NCBI RefSeq assembly: GCF_000004195.4
Contig: NC_030677.2
Location: 175,944,019-176,008,018, forward strand
Length of the DNA: 64,000 nucleotides
Direction: 5' to 3'
Source: Xenopus tropicalis
Taxonomy: Eukaryota > Chordata > Amphibia > Anura > Pipidae
The position numbers and the translations under genes are program-made. Within the stretch, counting starts at the first letter, position 1. Every line of letters begins with the position of its first letter. The notes beneath the pieces are model-generated. The model did no database searches. It saw nothing but the letters and a program-made list of their open reading frames with translations, and was not told the origin of the DNA. This document shows positions 1 through 11,575 of the stretch, one piece after another.

Positions 1-715
1 CTACTGTCAGTTTGGTTAGTCGCGCCAATATTAAACTGCGTTTTTCTGTGCTGTGTTTGGCGCAGCTTTAAATCTTGTATTTCACAAGTTCTTAATTCTT
101 TTTGTTCTTTAGCATTTTTCCTCATCCAGTCTCAGGTGATAATTGCTTCTAAGCTCATTTGCAAGCACATATTTATTTTCATGCAGAAATGATTTTATCC
201 TTTATCCAGTCCCTTTGTGTTTCCTGTTTCTTTCCCTTTACGCTGAATACTGATGGGAGCAATAGCTCTCCTCTCCCTAAACATTTCCCTCACATAATGA
301 TTTCCTGAATTGAAGTAATGTTATCTTCATTCCAATACACACCTATTCTTTGTCTTTTTAACCACTTCCAGGCTCTTTTACATTTAAACATCTGAGCCCT
401 AGTTTTTTATTGTAAATTCTCCTAAAAAATAATTATAGAATAATTTAATGTCTAGTAACATCTCATGCTGTTAAAACAGTCTCCTTTCCATTCTGTCAGT
501 GGTAAGCACAAAAATAATAATTTAAAGGAGCAACCAACCTGTCTCTTTAACGCATTATCCTGAATACCAAAATTACACCTCTGCCAACCCCCCAAAATTC
601 TGTTAATATATTATGATGTTCCATGATATCGTTATTCAATGGAATGTAAAGGGGTATATTTATTAAATGGTGAATTAGAGCTCACTACTACTAATCTACT
701 TTCCATATATTAACT
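1..715. other. Intergenic or intronic, nothing recognised
   Basis: AT-rich sequence with no long reading frame, no RNA gene and no terminal-repeat structure that I recognise. It could hold old, unrecognisable repeats. Confidence 0.5.
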
Positions 716-1042
716 ACAGGTATGGGATCCCTTATCCGGAAACCCATTATCCAGAAAGCTCCGAATTACGGAAAGCCTGTCTCCCATAGACTCCATTTTA
801 ATCAAATAATTCCGAATTTTAAAACTGATTTCCTTTTTCTCTGTAGTAATAAAACAGTATCTTGTAACTGATCCCAGTTAAGATATAATTACCCCTTATT
901 GGATGCAAAACAATCCTATTGGGTTTAATTAATGGTTTATTGTTATTTTAGTAGACTTGTATGGAGATCCAAATTACGGAAAGACCCCTTATCCGGAATA
1001 CCCTTGGTCCCGAGCATTCTGGATAATGGGTCCTATACCTGT
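716..1042 (+). mobile_element. Non-autonomous DNA transposon, ACAGGTATGGG family, complete copy
   Basis: It starts ACAGGTATGGGATCC and ends with the inverse, GGGTCCTATACCTGT, giving terminal inverted repeats of about 15 bp. The subterminal motifs CTTATCCGGAAACCC on the left and CTTATCCGGAATACCC on the right are repeated in other copies near 3549, 44408 and 47570. There is no coding capacity. The superfamily is not certain because I cannot fix the target duplication; it may be TA-flanked. Confidence 0.75.
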
Positions 1043-1493
1043 ATTATAAAACAAGGTTAAAATGACAGCATTTGCAGCCAGTTTTTCATGAAGAATCACA
1101 AAAGGTTTACATAAGAAGATTTGAGGCTTTATTCAGTCCGACGTTTCAGTTCCTGTCTGGAACTTTCATCAGGGACAGATATTATAAAACTGTATACCCC
1201 CACATATAATAAGCAGAACTTAGTTTGCCGAACGAAGCCGCCACCCCAGGGGCTCCCACCCAAGTTTGGAACTTCTCCACCTCTGCCAGCCTTCACCCAG
1301 CCTCGTCATATGTGATCAGAATAAACAGAATTGGAAATGGATGAAAAAAATATTTGCAAATCATGCATCACAATGCTCTGTCCCAAAACAAGTCCTCCAG
1401 CTATAACCAAAGACATAGAAATACTGACAGAAAGTTAATATATTAACATAGATCCATAGAAAACAAGGAACGATCATTTGTTTCTCCGCACCT

Positions 1494-1901
1494 AACTTAT
1501 AGAACATTTCGGAATGTATGCAAAAAGTTTGTTAAAATTCCACAAGTTTTTCGTGATTTTCGTTAAATTTCCATGAAAAAAATCGTACTTTGCGCAAAGA
1601 ATACTAATATTTCGGAATTCGTTAACGATTTGGTTACCTCGGAACTATCTTTTCTCCAGGTTTGATCTGTCGAGTACTATTGAGTCCTATAGAAGGCTTC
1701 CAAAGCCAGACATGGAAGGCATCAAAGCTTTTCAGCACAAAAATTTTGTGACTTTTGGAATGCAATTGCAATATTTTCGTATGAACTATAAAAATATTGT
1801 TGAGACATTTTAGAACTTCAGAAATTATCGTGGTTACTATGAATTTTTACCATATTGTGTTTTAAGGCTAGAAAAAAAATCGGATTTTAGTAAATGTGCC
1901 C
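1494..1901 (-). mobile_element. Hairpin-type MITE, unexpanded relative of the 58978-61882 element
   Basis: Read on the minus strand, this copy starts near 1901 with GGGGCACATTTACTAAAA and matches the flanks of the 59-62 kb element in order: ACCACGATAATTTCTGA, the CCATAGGACTCAAT-like core, AAAAGATAGTT and the CGAAAAxCACG-rich second arm. The core at about 1640-1695 carries only one unit of the sequence that is tandemly repeated about 48 times in the other copy. The second end is missing its last tens of bases. Confidence 0.65.
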
Positions 1902-3080
1902 CTAAGTGCTAGGTGTTTTTTAAGCATTTTGTAGTCTTTCAGGTTAACAATGTTTTATTGTAGGAAAACCTCCATGAAACTAGGGAAATTTTATATTGTT
2001 TTTTTCATTGCAAATTGGGCTTCGACCTACAAACTGAATTTTGTAACTTTTTGTAATGGAGATGTAATGCGTATTTTGGTTGAAATATGTAAAAAAATAA
2101 AATTCTGAAAAATCTGTATATTTTGAGTTTTTTATGCATAGAAAAGTTGATTTTATGCACTTTCTTGTAGTTTGTAAAAGCCTTGATACTTCTAAGTCCA
2201 ACAATACCAAATATGTGGCAGTAACCCTCTTTTCTCGTCCAGGAGTAACCCCCAAACTAAATATTGCACCAGAACAAAGTGGATATACACATGTAACAGG
2301 TGATGCAGCATAATTTATATTTAAATCTAAAATTTAGACACGGAAGTTGAAAATTTTAAGCCTTACTTAGCCTAATTTGCATATGCAAATTATGATTCGG
2401 ATTTGGTTGAATATTTGGCCAGATGTCTGACGAAGGATTCGGGGTTCGGTCAGAAAAAAGATTTGGATTTGGTGCATCCCTAGAAACCAACTATATTACT
2501 GAAAAGTGCACATCTTCATGGCAGCTATCAAAACCTGCTAAATATCAATCAGCAAGTTCCTTTGAACAAAATGATACTACATATGTATGGGTGCACATAA
2601 AGAGGCAGACACCAAACACCTCAAAACAGGGGCAATGCATTATATTGGGGCTGCGATTTATGTGCACATTTTTCAGCCTAAACTGCCCCTTACATGTGAA
2701 ATAACCCCACCAACTGTATATTTCTTGAAAACAGTACAAAAAAAAATACAGTCCTTCAGCTATTGTTGCTTTTCTTCATGCAAAATTGGGGCCATAGTTC
2801 CTTGTAGAATCTGCACTTTGGTCTGAAATCAAGCAAAAACAGATACAAAGTTAGATTTCTCCCCACAATCTCCATGCAACTATCAAAAACCAGCGTATTA
2901 TCAATCAGCAAGTCCCCTGAATAAAATAATACCCCAATTGTGTGGGTGTACATAAAGATGTGGCTAACAAACACCTGAAAACGGGCAATTCATAATATTG
3001 GGGTTGTGCTTTGCACTCCTTATAATTTATAGTCTAAACCCCCCCCCCCACATGTAAAATGAACCCCACCTTCAGCTATT
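1902..3080 (+). mobile_element. Decayed relative of the 30-39 kb piggyBac-like non-autonomous element
   Basis: Positions 1902-2290 match the left end of the 30.2 kb element: AAGTGCTAGGTGTTTTTTAA, then GGAAAACCTCCATGAAAC, then TTGGGCTTCGACCTAC. Positions 2490-3080 hold about one and a half diverged units of its internal repeat (ATATGTATGGGTGCACATAA near 2582 and AAAACAGGGGCAATGCAT near 2622). A hAT-like fragment splits the two parts. The right end is not visible, so this is a truncated and older copy with few units. Confidence 0.6.
2330..2487 (-). mobile_element. hAT-like MITE fragment
   Basis: The right edge reads GATTTGGTGCATCCCTA, the inverse of a TAGGGATGCACCAAATC terminus that is common among hAT non-autonomous elements of fish and frogs. 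Just inside are repeated GATTCGG and GTTCGGTCAG motifs typical of such ends. The other terminus is not clear. It interrupts the decayed piggyBac-like repeat around it. Confidence 0.5.
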
Positions 3081-3548
3081 CAGAGGTGCTAATCCTGCTT
3101 TTCTACATGCAGAATTTTGGGACTGCTCCCTGAATCTACAAAGAGCTTCTAGGTTCTAATACCCAAATTAACCCCTAATTTGCATTTTATTCACCCTTTT
3201 CTGATTAGTGGTGCATCCTTGATTTGAGTTCCATCTTTCCAGTGGTGTTACGATACCCCTTTTTTTAGTTTTTCCTACACTGTTTCAGGAATGACAAAAT
3301 CTGCACCACCCTAAAAGATATTTTTAACAAAATCCATAGTAATTTGCCTAAAAATGATACAAGTGTCCAAAGATGTTGCACTAAAAGTTAAATTTTAAAT
3401 TTAAAAATAAAGTATTAGTAGCAGAGGTAAAGTCATGCGCACCATAAAGGTGATCACAGTATTATATGGGGCACCAGCAGAACTATTCATATTCAGAAAG
3501 CCACTGCAACTTTTAACCTAACCACAGAATAAATATGCAATTTATACT

Positions 3549-3879
3549 ACAGGTATCTGACCCCTTATTCGGAAACCTATTATCCAGAAAGTTCCGAATT
3601 ATGGAAAGGCCATCTCCCATAGACTCCATTTTAATCAAATAATTTACATTTTGAAAAATGGTTTCCTTTTTCTCTGTAATAATAAAACAGTACCCTGTAC
3701 TTGATCCCAACTTAGATATAATTATTCCTTATTAGGGCCAAAATAATCCCATTGGGTTTAATTATTGTTCAAATACTTTTTTTAGTAGACTTAAGGTAGA
3801 AGATCCGTATTACGGAAAGACCCCTTATCTGGAAAACCCCAGGTCCCGAGCATTCTGGATAACAGGTTCCATGCATGTA
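3549..3879 (+). mobile_element. Non-autonomous DNA transposon, ACAGGTATGGG family, second copy
   Basis: It is the same element as 716-1042 in the same orientation: ACAGGTATCTGACCCCTTAT at the left, CATAGACTCCATTTTAATCA in the interior, and GAGCATTCTGGATAACAGG near the right end. Its right terminus, CCATGCATGTAC, has drifted. It lies just beyond the 3' limit of the broken piggyBac-like transposase and may have removed its C-terminus. Confidence 0.75.
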
Positions 3880-3954
3880 CAAGCACAAAAATCTGAATAG
3901 TTCCAACCACAACTATTCAAAAGAAAAAAAATGAATGTCATTTGGGACATGTCC

Positions 3955-4777
3955 AAAACCTCCTCTACATCACCAAATACAAAAGAAGGGAGCAGCTGCA
4001 ACAGATAATTATAATAAGACAATTTGTGGCCTGTTATTGCTGCCATGTATCTACATAAGAAAAATGGATTTGGATCATATAAATTGGATTTGGATCATAT
4101 AAATTACTACCAAGCTCTGGCGTTTCTGGTGGTGTCTGGATTTGGTCGGCTTTATTGATGCCATCAATATGCTTACTATATTCTTTACTACATGGGGGCT
4201 TTGTTTTTAAGGGCCTACCACTATCATTGTCCATGTTGGACAATTATTGTCTCAGTCGTGGGTTGTAGTAAGCATAAAAACGTGTTTATGTTGTCAGGAG
4301 CTATTCGCTTCTTAGAGCATGTACTTCTCTATGCTTCAGTTTCTTATTCAGCAATTCCCTGGGCAGTCCTTTGTGGTTACGGTTGACGGGCTGGGGTGTC
4401 CAAAGTATATTGGGCTCTAAATAAAGAGATGCTTGTATAAAAGTTTTCCATGTATAAGTGGTAACCTCAGCCTAGCAGTGGAGTTATGAGCTCCCAAACA
4501 ATTTTTCCACTGGCAGTCAAAGCAGGGGGACAACGGGGGGGGGGGGGTCCAAATTAGAGTCCTTTCCCTCATATAGTATATAGTAACTAGTATAGCCCGT
4601 GCTGCTTTCGCAGAGTTTGTAAAATGTCATCCCATAGTGAGAGTGAGAATATATTGGTGAAATCTTAGGTGCCTTTTAAAGAGCAAATGGGACTTGTGCA
4701 CACAGATATTTTGGGAGGGAATGTAGACCTCTGCAAATCACTGAGACAGTTATATATAAGGGGACTCAGCTAAAGTG
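3955..4777 (-). pseudogene. piggyBac-like transposase pseudogene, 3' half
   Basis: Minus-strand translation, changing frame several times, gives piggyBac-family blocks in order: FAEVYIPSQNIC, then YKLCESSTGYTS (about 4587-4638), EGKDSNLDPP, LTASGKIVWELITPLLG, NFYTSISLFR, NRNHKGLPRELLNKKLK, and a C-terminal stretch ending KHIDGINKADQ. Piggybac-family enzymes cut and paste DNA at TTAA sites with three catalytic aspartates. The first aspartate region, usually DES, reads HKS here (about 4689-4703), and the usual DNFYTS reads ENFYTS (about 4441-4452). Stops and frameshifts are frequent, and a C run near 4540 breaks one frame. The 5' half continues at 9243-9660, beyond an inserted 4.46-kb element. 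The gene is clearly dead. Family assignment is firm; subfamily is not. Confidence 0.8.
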
Positions 4778-7700
4778 TTAAAGGAGACATTTCATATCAC
4801 CTTCATATTCAGTTATATGATTCATCTTTCTTCAATCTATGTAATCTTGCAGAAAAAAAACGATTTGAATGCATTTTACCTGCTAAAATCGTTTTTATAT
4901 CAGAGCTGCAGAGAGATCTTCACTCCTCTGAAGCTAAACTGAAATGAGAGATGGGAGTGTCTCTTCATTCTCCCAAAGGAAATGGTCACAGCACTGACTG
5001 ACAGGCTGAACTCTGCTGTAGCAGGGAAAACCCCTCCCACCTCCCTGCCTGTGTATCTGTTACCAGTCTGCACATAGCTGTCCTGTGCTGCTGCCTGATC
5101 TTTACAAGTTGCAGGGAGTTGTTGCAGGAGAAAATACCAAAAAACAGCCAGTTTAGGTATCAAAGTACAAGTTGCAGGGAGTTGTTGCAGGGGAAAATAC
5201 AAAAAAAAACCCAGTTTAGGTATCAAAGTACAAGTTGCAGGGAGTTGTTGCAGGGGAAAATACCAAAAAACGGCCAGTTTAGGTATCAAAGTACAAGTTG
5301 CAGGGAGTTGTTGCAGGAGAAAATACCAAAAAACAGCCAGTTTAGGTGTCAAAGTACAAGTTGCAGGGAGTTGTTGCAGGAGAAAATACCAAAAAACAGT
5401 CAGTTTAGGTGTCAAAGTACAAGTTGCAGGGAGTTGTTGCAGGGGAAAATACCAAAAAACGGCCAGTTTAGGTATCAAAGTACAAGTTGCAGGGAGTTGT
5501 TGCAGGAGAAAATACCAAAAAACAGCCAGTTTAGGTGTCAAAGTACAAGTTGCAGGGAGTTGTTGCAAGGGAAAATACCAAAAAACAGCCAGTTTAGGTG
5601 TCAAAGTACAAGTTGCAGGGAGTTGTTGCAGGAGAAAATACCAAAAAACGGCCAGTTTAGGTGTCAAAGTACAAGTTGCAGGGAGTTGTTGCAGGAGAAA
5701 ATACAAAAAAAAACCCAGTTTAGGTGTCAAAGTACAAGTTGCAGGGAGTTGTTGCAGGAGAAAATACAAAAAAAACCCCAGTTTAGGTATCAAAGTACAA
5801 GTTGCAGGGAGTTGTTGCAGGAGAAAATACAAAAAAAAACCCAGTTTAGGCATCAAAGTACAAGTTGCAGGGAGTTGTTGCAGGAGAAAATACAAAAAAA
5901 ACCCAGTTTAGGTGTCAAAGTACAAGTTGCAGGGAGTTGTTGCTGGAGAAAATACAAAAAAAACCCAGTTTAGGTGTCAAAGTACAAGTTGCAGGGAGTT
6001 GTTGCAGGAGAAAATACAAAAAAAACCCAGTTTAGGTATCAAAGTAAAAGTTGCAGGGAGTTGTTGCAGGAGAAAATACAAAAAAAACCCAGTTTAGGTA
6101 TCAAAGTACAAGTTGCAGGGAGTTGTTGCAGGGGAAAATACAAAAAAAAAACAGTTTAGGTGTCAAAGTACAAGTTGCAGGGAGTTGTTGCAGGGAAATA
6201 CAAAAAACCCAGTTAGTATCAAAGTACAAGTTGCAGGAGTTTGCAGGAAAATACAAAAAAAACCAGTTTAGGTATCAAAGTACAAGTTGCAGGGAGTTGT
6301 TGCAGGAGAAAATACAAAAAAAACCCAGTTTAGGTATCAAAGTACAAGTTGCAGGGAGTTGTTGCGGGAGAAAATACAAAAAAAACCCAGTTTAGGTGTC
6401 AAAGTACAAGTTGCAGGGAGTTGTTGCTGGAGAAAATACAAAAAAAAACCAGTTTAGGTATCAAAGTACAAGTTGCAGGGAGTTGTTGCAGGGGAAAATA
6501 CCAAAAAACGGCCAGTTTAGGTATCAAAGTACAAGTTGCAGGGAGTTGTTGCAGGAGAAAATACCAAAAAACAGCCAGTTTAGGTGTCAAAGTACAAGTT
6601 GCAGGGAGTTGTTGCAGGGGAAAATACCAAAAAACATCCAGTTTAGGTGTCAAAGTACAAGTTGCAGGGAGTTGTTGCAGGAAAAAATACCAAAAAACGG
6701 CCAGTTTAGGTGTCAAAGTACAAGTTGCAGGGAGTTGTTGCAGGAGAAAATACCAAAAAACAGCCAGTTTAGGTGTCAAAGTACAAGTTGCAGGGAGTTG
6801 TTGCAGGGGAAAATACCAAAAAACGGCCAGTTTAGGTGTCAAAGTACAAGTTGCAGGGAGTTGTTGCAGGGGAAAATACCAAAAAACGGCCAGTTTAGGT
6901 ATCAAAGTACAAGTTGCAGGGAGTTGTTGCAGGAGAAAATACCAAAAAACGGCCAGTTTAGGTGTCAAAGTACAAGTTGCAGGGAGTTGTTGCAGGAGAA
7001 AATACCAAAAAACGGCCAGTTTAGGTGTCAAAGTACAAGTTGCAGGGAGTTGTTGCAGGAGAAAATACAAAAAAAAACCAGTTTAGGTGTCAAAGTACAA
7101 GTTGCAGGGAGTTGTTGCAGGAGAAAATACCAAAAAAACCCAGTTTAGGTATCAAAGTACAAGTTGCAGGGAGTTGTTGCAGGAGAAAATACAAAAAAAA
7201 ACCCAGTTTAGGTATCAAAGTACAAGTTGCAGGGAGTTGTTGCAGGAGAAAATACAAAAAAAACCCAGTTTAGGTATCAAAGTACAAGTTGCAGGGAGTT
7301 GTTGCAGGAGAAAATACAAAAAAAACCCAGTTTAGGTGTCAAAGTACAAGTTGCAGGGAGTTGTTGCAGGAGAAAATACAAAAAAAACCCCAGTTTAGGT
7401 ATCAAAGTACAAGTTGCAGGGAGTTGTTGCAGGAGAAAATACAAAAAAACCCAGTTTAGGTGTCAAAGTACAAGTTGCAGGGAGTTGTTGCTGGAGAAAA
7501 TACAAAAAAAACCCAGTTTAGGTATCAAAGTACAAGTTGCAGGGAGTTGTTGCAGGAGAAAATACAAAAAAACCCAGTTTAGGTGTCAAAGTACAAGTTG
7601 CAGGGAGTTGTTGCAGGAGAAAATACCAAAAAAACCCAGTTTAGGTATCAAAGTACAAGTTGCAGGGAGTTGTTGCAGGAGAAAATACAAAAAAAACCCA

Positions 7701-9242
7701 GTTTAGGTGTCAAAGTACAAGTTGCAGGGAGTTGTTGCAGGAGAAAATACAAAAAAAACCCAGTTTAGGTATCAAAGTACAAGTTGCAGGGAGTTGTTGC
7801 AGGGGAAAATACAAAAAAAAACCCAGTTTAGGTATCAAAGTACAAGTTGCAGGGAGTTGTTGCAGGGGAAAATAAAAAAAAACCCAGTTTAGGTATCAAA
7901 GTACAAGTTGCAGGGAGTTGTTGCAGGGGAAAATACAAAAAAAAACAGTTTAGGTGTCAAAGTACAAGTTGCAGGGAGTTGTTGCAGGAGAAAATACAAA
8001 AAAAACCCAGTTTAGGTATCAAAGTACAAGTTGCAGGGAGTTGTTGCAGGAGAAAATACAAAAAAAAACAGTTTAGGTGTCAAAGTACAAGTTGCAGGGA
8101 GTTGTTGCAGGAGAAAATACAAAAAAAAACAGTTTAGGTGTCAAAGTACAAGTTGCAGGGAGTTGTTGCAGGAGAAAATACAAAAAAAAACCCAGTTTAG
8201 GTGTCAAAGTACAAGTTGCAGGGAGTTGTTGCAGGAGAAAATACAAAAAAAACCCAGTTTAGGTATCAAAGTACAAGTTGCAGGGAGTTGTTGCAGGAGA
8301 AAATACAAAAAAAACCCAGTTTAGGTATCAAAGTACAAGTTGCAGGGAGTTGTTGCAGGGGAAAATACCAAAAAAAACCCAGTTTAGGTGTCAAAGTACA
8401 AGTTGCAGGGAGTTGTTGCAGGAGAAAATACAAAAAAAACCCAGTTTAGGTATCAAAGTACAAGTTGCAGGGAGTTGTTGCAGGAGAAAATACAAAAAAA
8501 AACAGTTTAGGTGTCAAAGTACAAGTTGCAGGGAGTTGTTGCAGCAGAAAATACAAAAAAAAACCCAGTTTAGGTATCAAAGTACAAGTTGCAGGGAGTT
8601 GTTGCAGGGGAAAATACAAAAAAAAACAGTTTAGGTATCAAAGTACAAGTTGCAGGGAGTTGTTGCAGGAGAAAATACAAAAAAAAACCCAGTTTAGGTG
8701 TCAAAGTACAAGTTGCAGGGAATTGCATGTAAAAACAAACACATTTCTTTTCATTAGGTACAGTCTATAGAATAGACTCCTTTAGTATGAAAAACGTTTT
8801 TTTTGGCAAAATATTATTTTTCAATAAAGAGATTTAAGAGGCTTACTTACAAGGATCGAGTCACAGACGCTGCCAGCCAAGTGAACAGCTTTTCAGGAAG
8901 GCTGGGCGGGGCTGGGAGCAGAACAAGAGAGAAGGACCCCAGCGTGACTGACGTGGGCGGGGAAATGACATCACCAAAGTCCCCGCCCACATCTCACGCC
9001 CACTCCTCTCTCATTGGCTGCAGCGTGTCTATGGGAAAGAAGCTAGAGCCGGCGGCCCGAGCTGAAGACAGAGACTTGCTTCTGGCAGGAAGCCCTGTGG
9101 ATGGGAGGGGCTGCAGTGTTTCAGCAGGGATTTAACAGCCTTCTTGAAGAGTAAGTAGAAAATAAACTTTATTGTATTCAATTTTTCTGTGTTAGCTGCT
9201 TTTTAAGATAAAGTGAAAATTTATTGTATATGTCTCCTTTAA
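4778..9242 (+). mobile_element. T2/Kolobok-like non-autonomous element carrying a 62/63-bp array
   Basis: Both ends carry matching inverted termini flanked by TTAA: TTAAAGGAGACAT at 4778 and ATGTCTCCTTTAA ending at 9242. TTAA duplication with an AAAGGRR start is the hallmark of the Xenopus T2/Kolobok group. About 0.32 kb of unique DNA lies left of the tandem array and about 0.5 kb right of it; the right part is GC-rich (GTCCCCGCCCAC near 8980). There is no transposase, so the element is non-autonomous. It splits a piggyBac-like transposase pseudogene, which fixes the order of events. At 4.46 kb it is far longer than the usual 0.3-0.5 kb T2 MITE because of the array. Confidence 0.8.
5105..8731 (+). 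repeat. Tandem array of a 62/63-bp unit, about 58 copies
   Basis: The unit holds CAAGTTGCAGGGAGTTGTTG, CAGGAGAAAATACMAAAAAA and CCCAGTTTAGGTRTCAAAGTA. Starts of CAAGTTGCAGG are 63 bp apart at 5105, 5168, 5231 and 5294, and 62 bp apart in many later units, the difference lying in the A run. Two unit types occur in blocks: ACCAAAAAACRGCC (mostly 5105-5690 and 6490-7040) and ACAAAAAAAACCC elsewhere. A short degenerate patch lies at 6185-6260. Where units are 63 bp, frames stay open on both strands and give long false reading frames of 21-residue repeats. Confidence 0.95.
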
Positions 9243-9660
9243 GTACCATTGCCATGTGAGCACCAAAAGCCTTTTTACTTCATGTACCTTAGTGCCTGGG
9301 ATCTTGAATAACCCAGTAAAGGGTTGCTGGCAAGACACAAATTTGTGTAGTGGACCATGCTGTGTAGGATGGCCTCTGTAATATATAGATGGAAAAAAAT
9401 CTCTAATTTCAAAATTGGTGGTGTCTACCTTGACGCCAGGGACTTCAGTGAAAGGGGGGACTGCTGCATCAGTGCTTCCCGCATCCTCACCAACATCTGC
9501 CTCCATAGGTTCATCTGGTGAACTAACACCAGCCTCTGCCTTTTCGGCAGTAAGTGTGCCACTACTACTAGCCTCTGCGCTAATAGTGCTACTATTACCA
9601 TGCTCCAATTCCCCTGTAGAGGAGTCAGAGAAGACAGAATCGCTAAATTCCTCTTAGCTG
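9243..9660 (-). pseudogene. piggyBac-like transposase pseudogene, 5' part
   Basis: Minus-strand translation gives an acidic, serine-rich N-terminus (EEFSDSVFSDSSTGELEHG, then PDEPMEADVGEDAG), followed by PGVKVDTTNFEIRDFFPS. After a frameshift it reads YTNLCLASNP and GYSRSQALRYMK. This order (acidic leader, VDTTNF-like block, TNLY..LASNP..YSRS block) matches the N-terminal third of piggyBac-like transposases. It stops exactly at the TTAA of the inserted 4778-9242 element and resumes at 4777. About 40-60 codons expected between the two halves are missing, so there is also a deletion. Start codon and element terminus are not identifiable. Confidence 0.7.
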
Positions 9661-10421
9661 GAGTGCATACATAACCTAGCAGCTTCCTCAGAGCTGTAAA
9701 ACCTTTTGGTCGTTGTGCCAGAAATATACAGGCAACAGCAAAGCTAGTGAACAAAAAGCAGTCAAACCAAGCAAACAAAAAATAGCAAGCAAGACAACAC
9801 CTTTAACACTTGTAATAAGAGAAGCTAGACAAAAAAAACTTGTTGTAACCTTTTGATATACTCAAGCCAGCAAGGAATGACCAGGAGTTAAGCCTTGGCA
9901 ATACAAACTACTAGAAGAAGCAGTTTGTTTGATATTTTATGACAGCCTGTGGATGATAAACATTGAAATTGTGAGAAAAGACTGCAAAAATTGTGTGTCC
10001 CACCATACAGTCAATGGAGAAATGAATTTGCTTTTTTTTTTTAGAAATGTAAGCATTTTAGAATGATAGCATTTTAACTATCCTGTGTGGCAGTTGGGCA
10101 TCAGTAGTTTTAAGTATGCTATAAGTAAAGCATTGCTTACTGTCTCAACAAGGTGAATATAGTATTAACTGTCTTTTGCAACTATTCTTTGGATTGCCAC
10201 TGCTCATTGGTCAATCTCGCATGAGAACTTTTTTTAGTACCCAGTATTGCCATTCCATGTATGGCGGATGGCAACATGGGGATGAACCAACTGCCACATT
10301 TCTCTTAGAAGGTCTTCATCTGCTTCACAATTTTGGACACACCACCAGAAGTGTAGAATGACCTAGAAACCTAAGACCTTGCAATCGATCACCTTTTGGG
10401 ATGTTTTTGGCATAATACTAA
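9661..10421. other. No gene recognised
   Basis: This stretch lies upstream of the broken piggyBac-like transposase and probably contains the rest of that dead element. I looked for a TTAA-CCYTTT terminus. The nearest resemblance is TTAAGCCTTGGCAATAC at about 9893, which is too weak to call an end. Confidence 0.4.
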
Positions 10422-10950
10422 GGGGCTGATTTACTTACCCACGAACGAGTCGAAATGAGTCCGATTGCGTTTTTTTCGTAATGATCGGTATTTTGCGATT
10501 TTTTCGTATTTGTTGCGATTTTTTCGGCTTCTTTACGAATTTTTCGTTACCAATACGATTTTTGTGTAAAAACGCGAGTTTTTCGTAGCCATTACGAAAG
10601 TTGCGTAAAAAGTTGCGCTTTTTTCGTAGCGTTAAAACTTACGCGAAAAGTTGCGCATTTTTCGTAGCGTTAAAACTTAAAAGGTGCAAAGTTTCGCGTA
10701 AGTTTTAACGCTACGAAAAAAGCGCAACTTTTTGCGCAAGTTTTAACGCTACGAAAAATCGCCAGATTTTACGCAACTTTCGTAATGGCTACGAAAAACT
10801 TGCGTTTTTACACAAAAATCGTATTGGTAACGAAAAATTCGTAAAGAAGCCGAAAAAATCGCAACAAATACAAAAAAGTCGCAAAATGTTCGTTTTCAAG
10901 TCGGAACTTTTCCAATTCGGGTCGGATTCGTAGGTTAGTAAATCAGCCCC
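10422..10950. mobile_element. Foldback MITE, GGGGCTGATTTACTWA family, copy 1
   Basis: The ends are GGGGCTGATTTACTTACC and TTAGTAAATCAGCCCC. The whole 0.53 kb is one long imperfect inverted repeat rich in TTTTTCGTA and TACGAAAAA, with its centre near 10680 (TAGCGTTAAAACTTA and its inverse). CpG is unusually frequent compared with the flanks. There is no coding capacity. Such an RNA or single strand would fold into a hairpin of more than 200 bp. Confidence 0.8.
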
Positions 10951-11575
10951 TTTATGTCCAGTTAATGGCTGTACAAACATAAATTTTCTCTGTTTCGCTG
11001 CCAGATTTGGCCAGAAAGCATCTGACGGTACCTGGGGAGGGTTTTAAATTAAAAAAATTATCAATTTCATAGACTTCTGAGGGCCACGCCCCTAAGGTTA
11101 CCGCCCTAGACACAGGCTTTCGGGTGACTTAATATAGATCCAACCCTGGGTACAATATTTCAGTGTGAAACCAGGCCTATATCACTGGCCATTACCTTTC
11201 AGTTCCAATTTGTGCTTTATAAACTTTCTCTCAAAAGTGGTGAATGGCTGGAGATAAAAAAAAAAATCATTGATAGGTGGAAAATGTTGTACACCTATGT
11301 CTTTGAAATACAAGTGTTTTGTTTATATTGCAACCGTGAAAAGTACAGCAGTAGATATTAATATGTTTCCAATACTGCAGTGATTCAACTTTCAGCAAAA
11401 GCACAATCAATTCGAGTAGATACATCAATACATATTTTTGGAGTATAAACTGATTTTAGTGATATATTTTACTTTAAAAATATTTAAAAGTGTAGAAATG
11501 ATAATTATAAAATCTGTTCTAAAAGGATATTTCTAATTTATACCCAAAAAAGTATAGTGATAGTGGCCATATTTA

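Noticed and set aside
1098..1190. CCGACGTTTCAGTTCCTG with a nearby TTTCATCAGGGACAG as part of a known retroelement end
   Set aside because: The style recurs in many vertebrate repeats, but I could not tie it to a family or find a second end.
4900..5895. 331-codon minus-strand frame and 284-codon plus-strand frame over the same DNA
   Set aside because: Both arise from a 63-bp unit free of stops; two long genes on opposite strands of a simple tandem array are not plausible without transcript evidence.
5105..8731. Centromeric satellite
   Set aside because: The array ends inside the termini of a single transposon and is only 3.6 kb.
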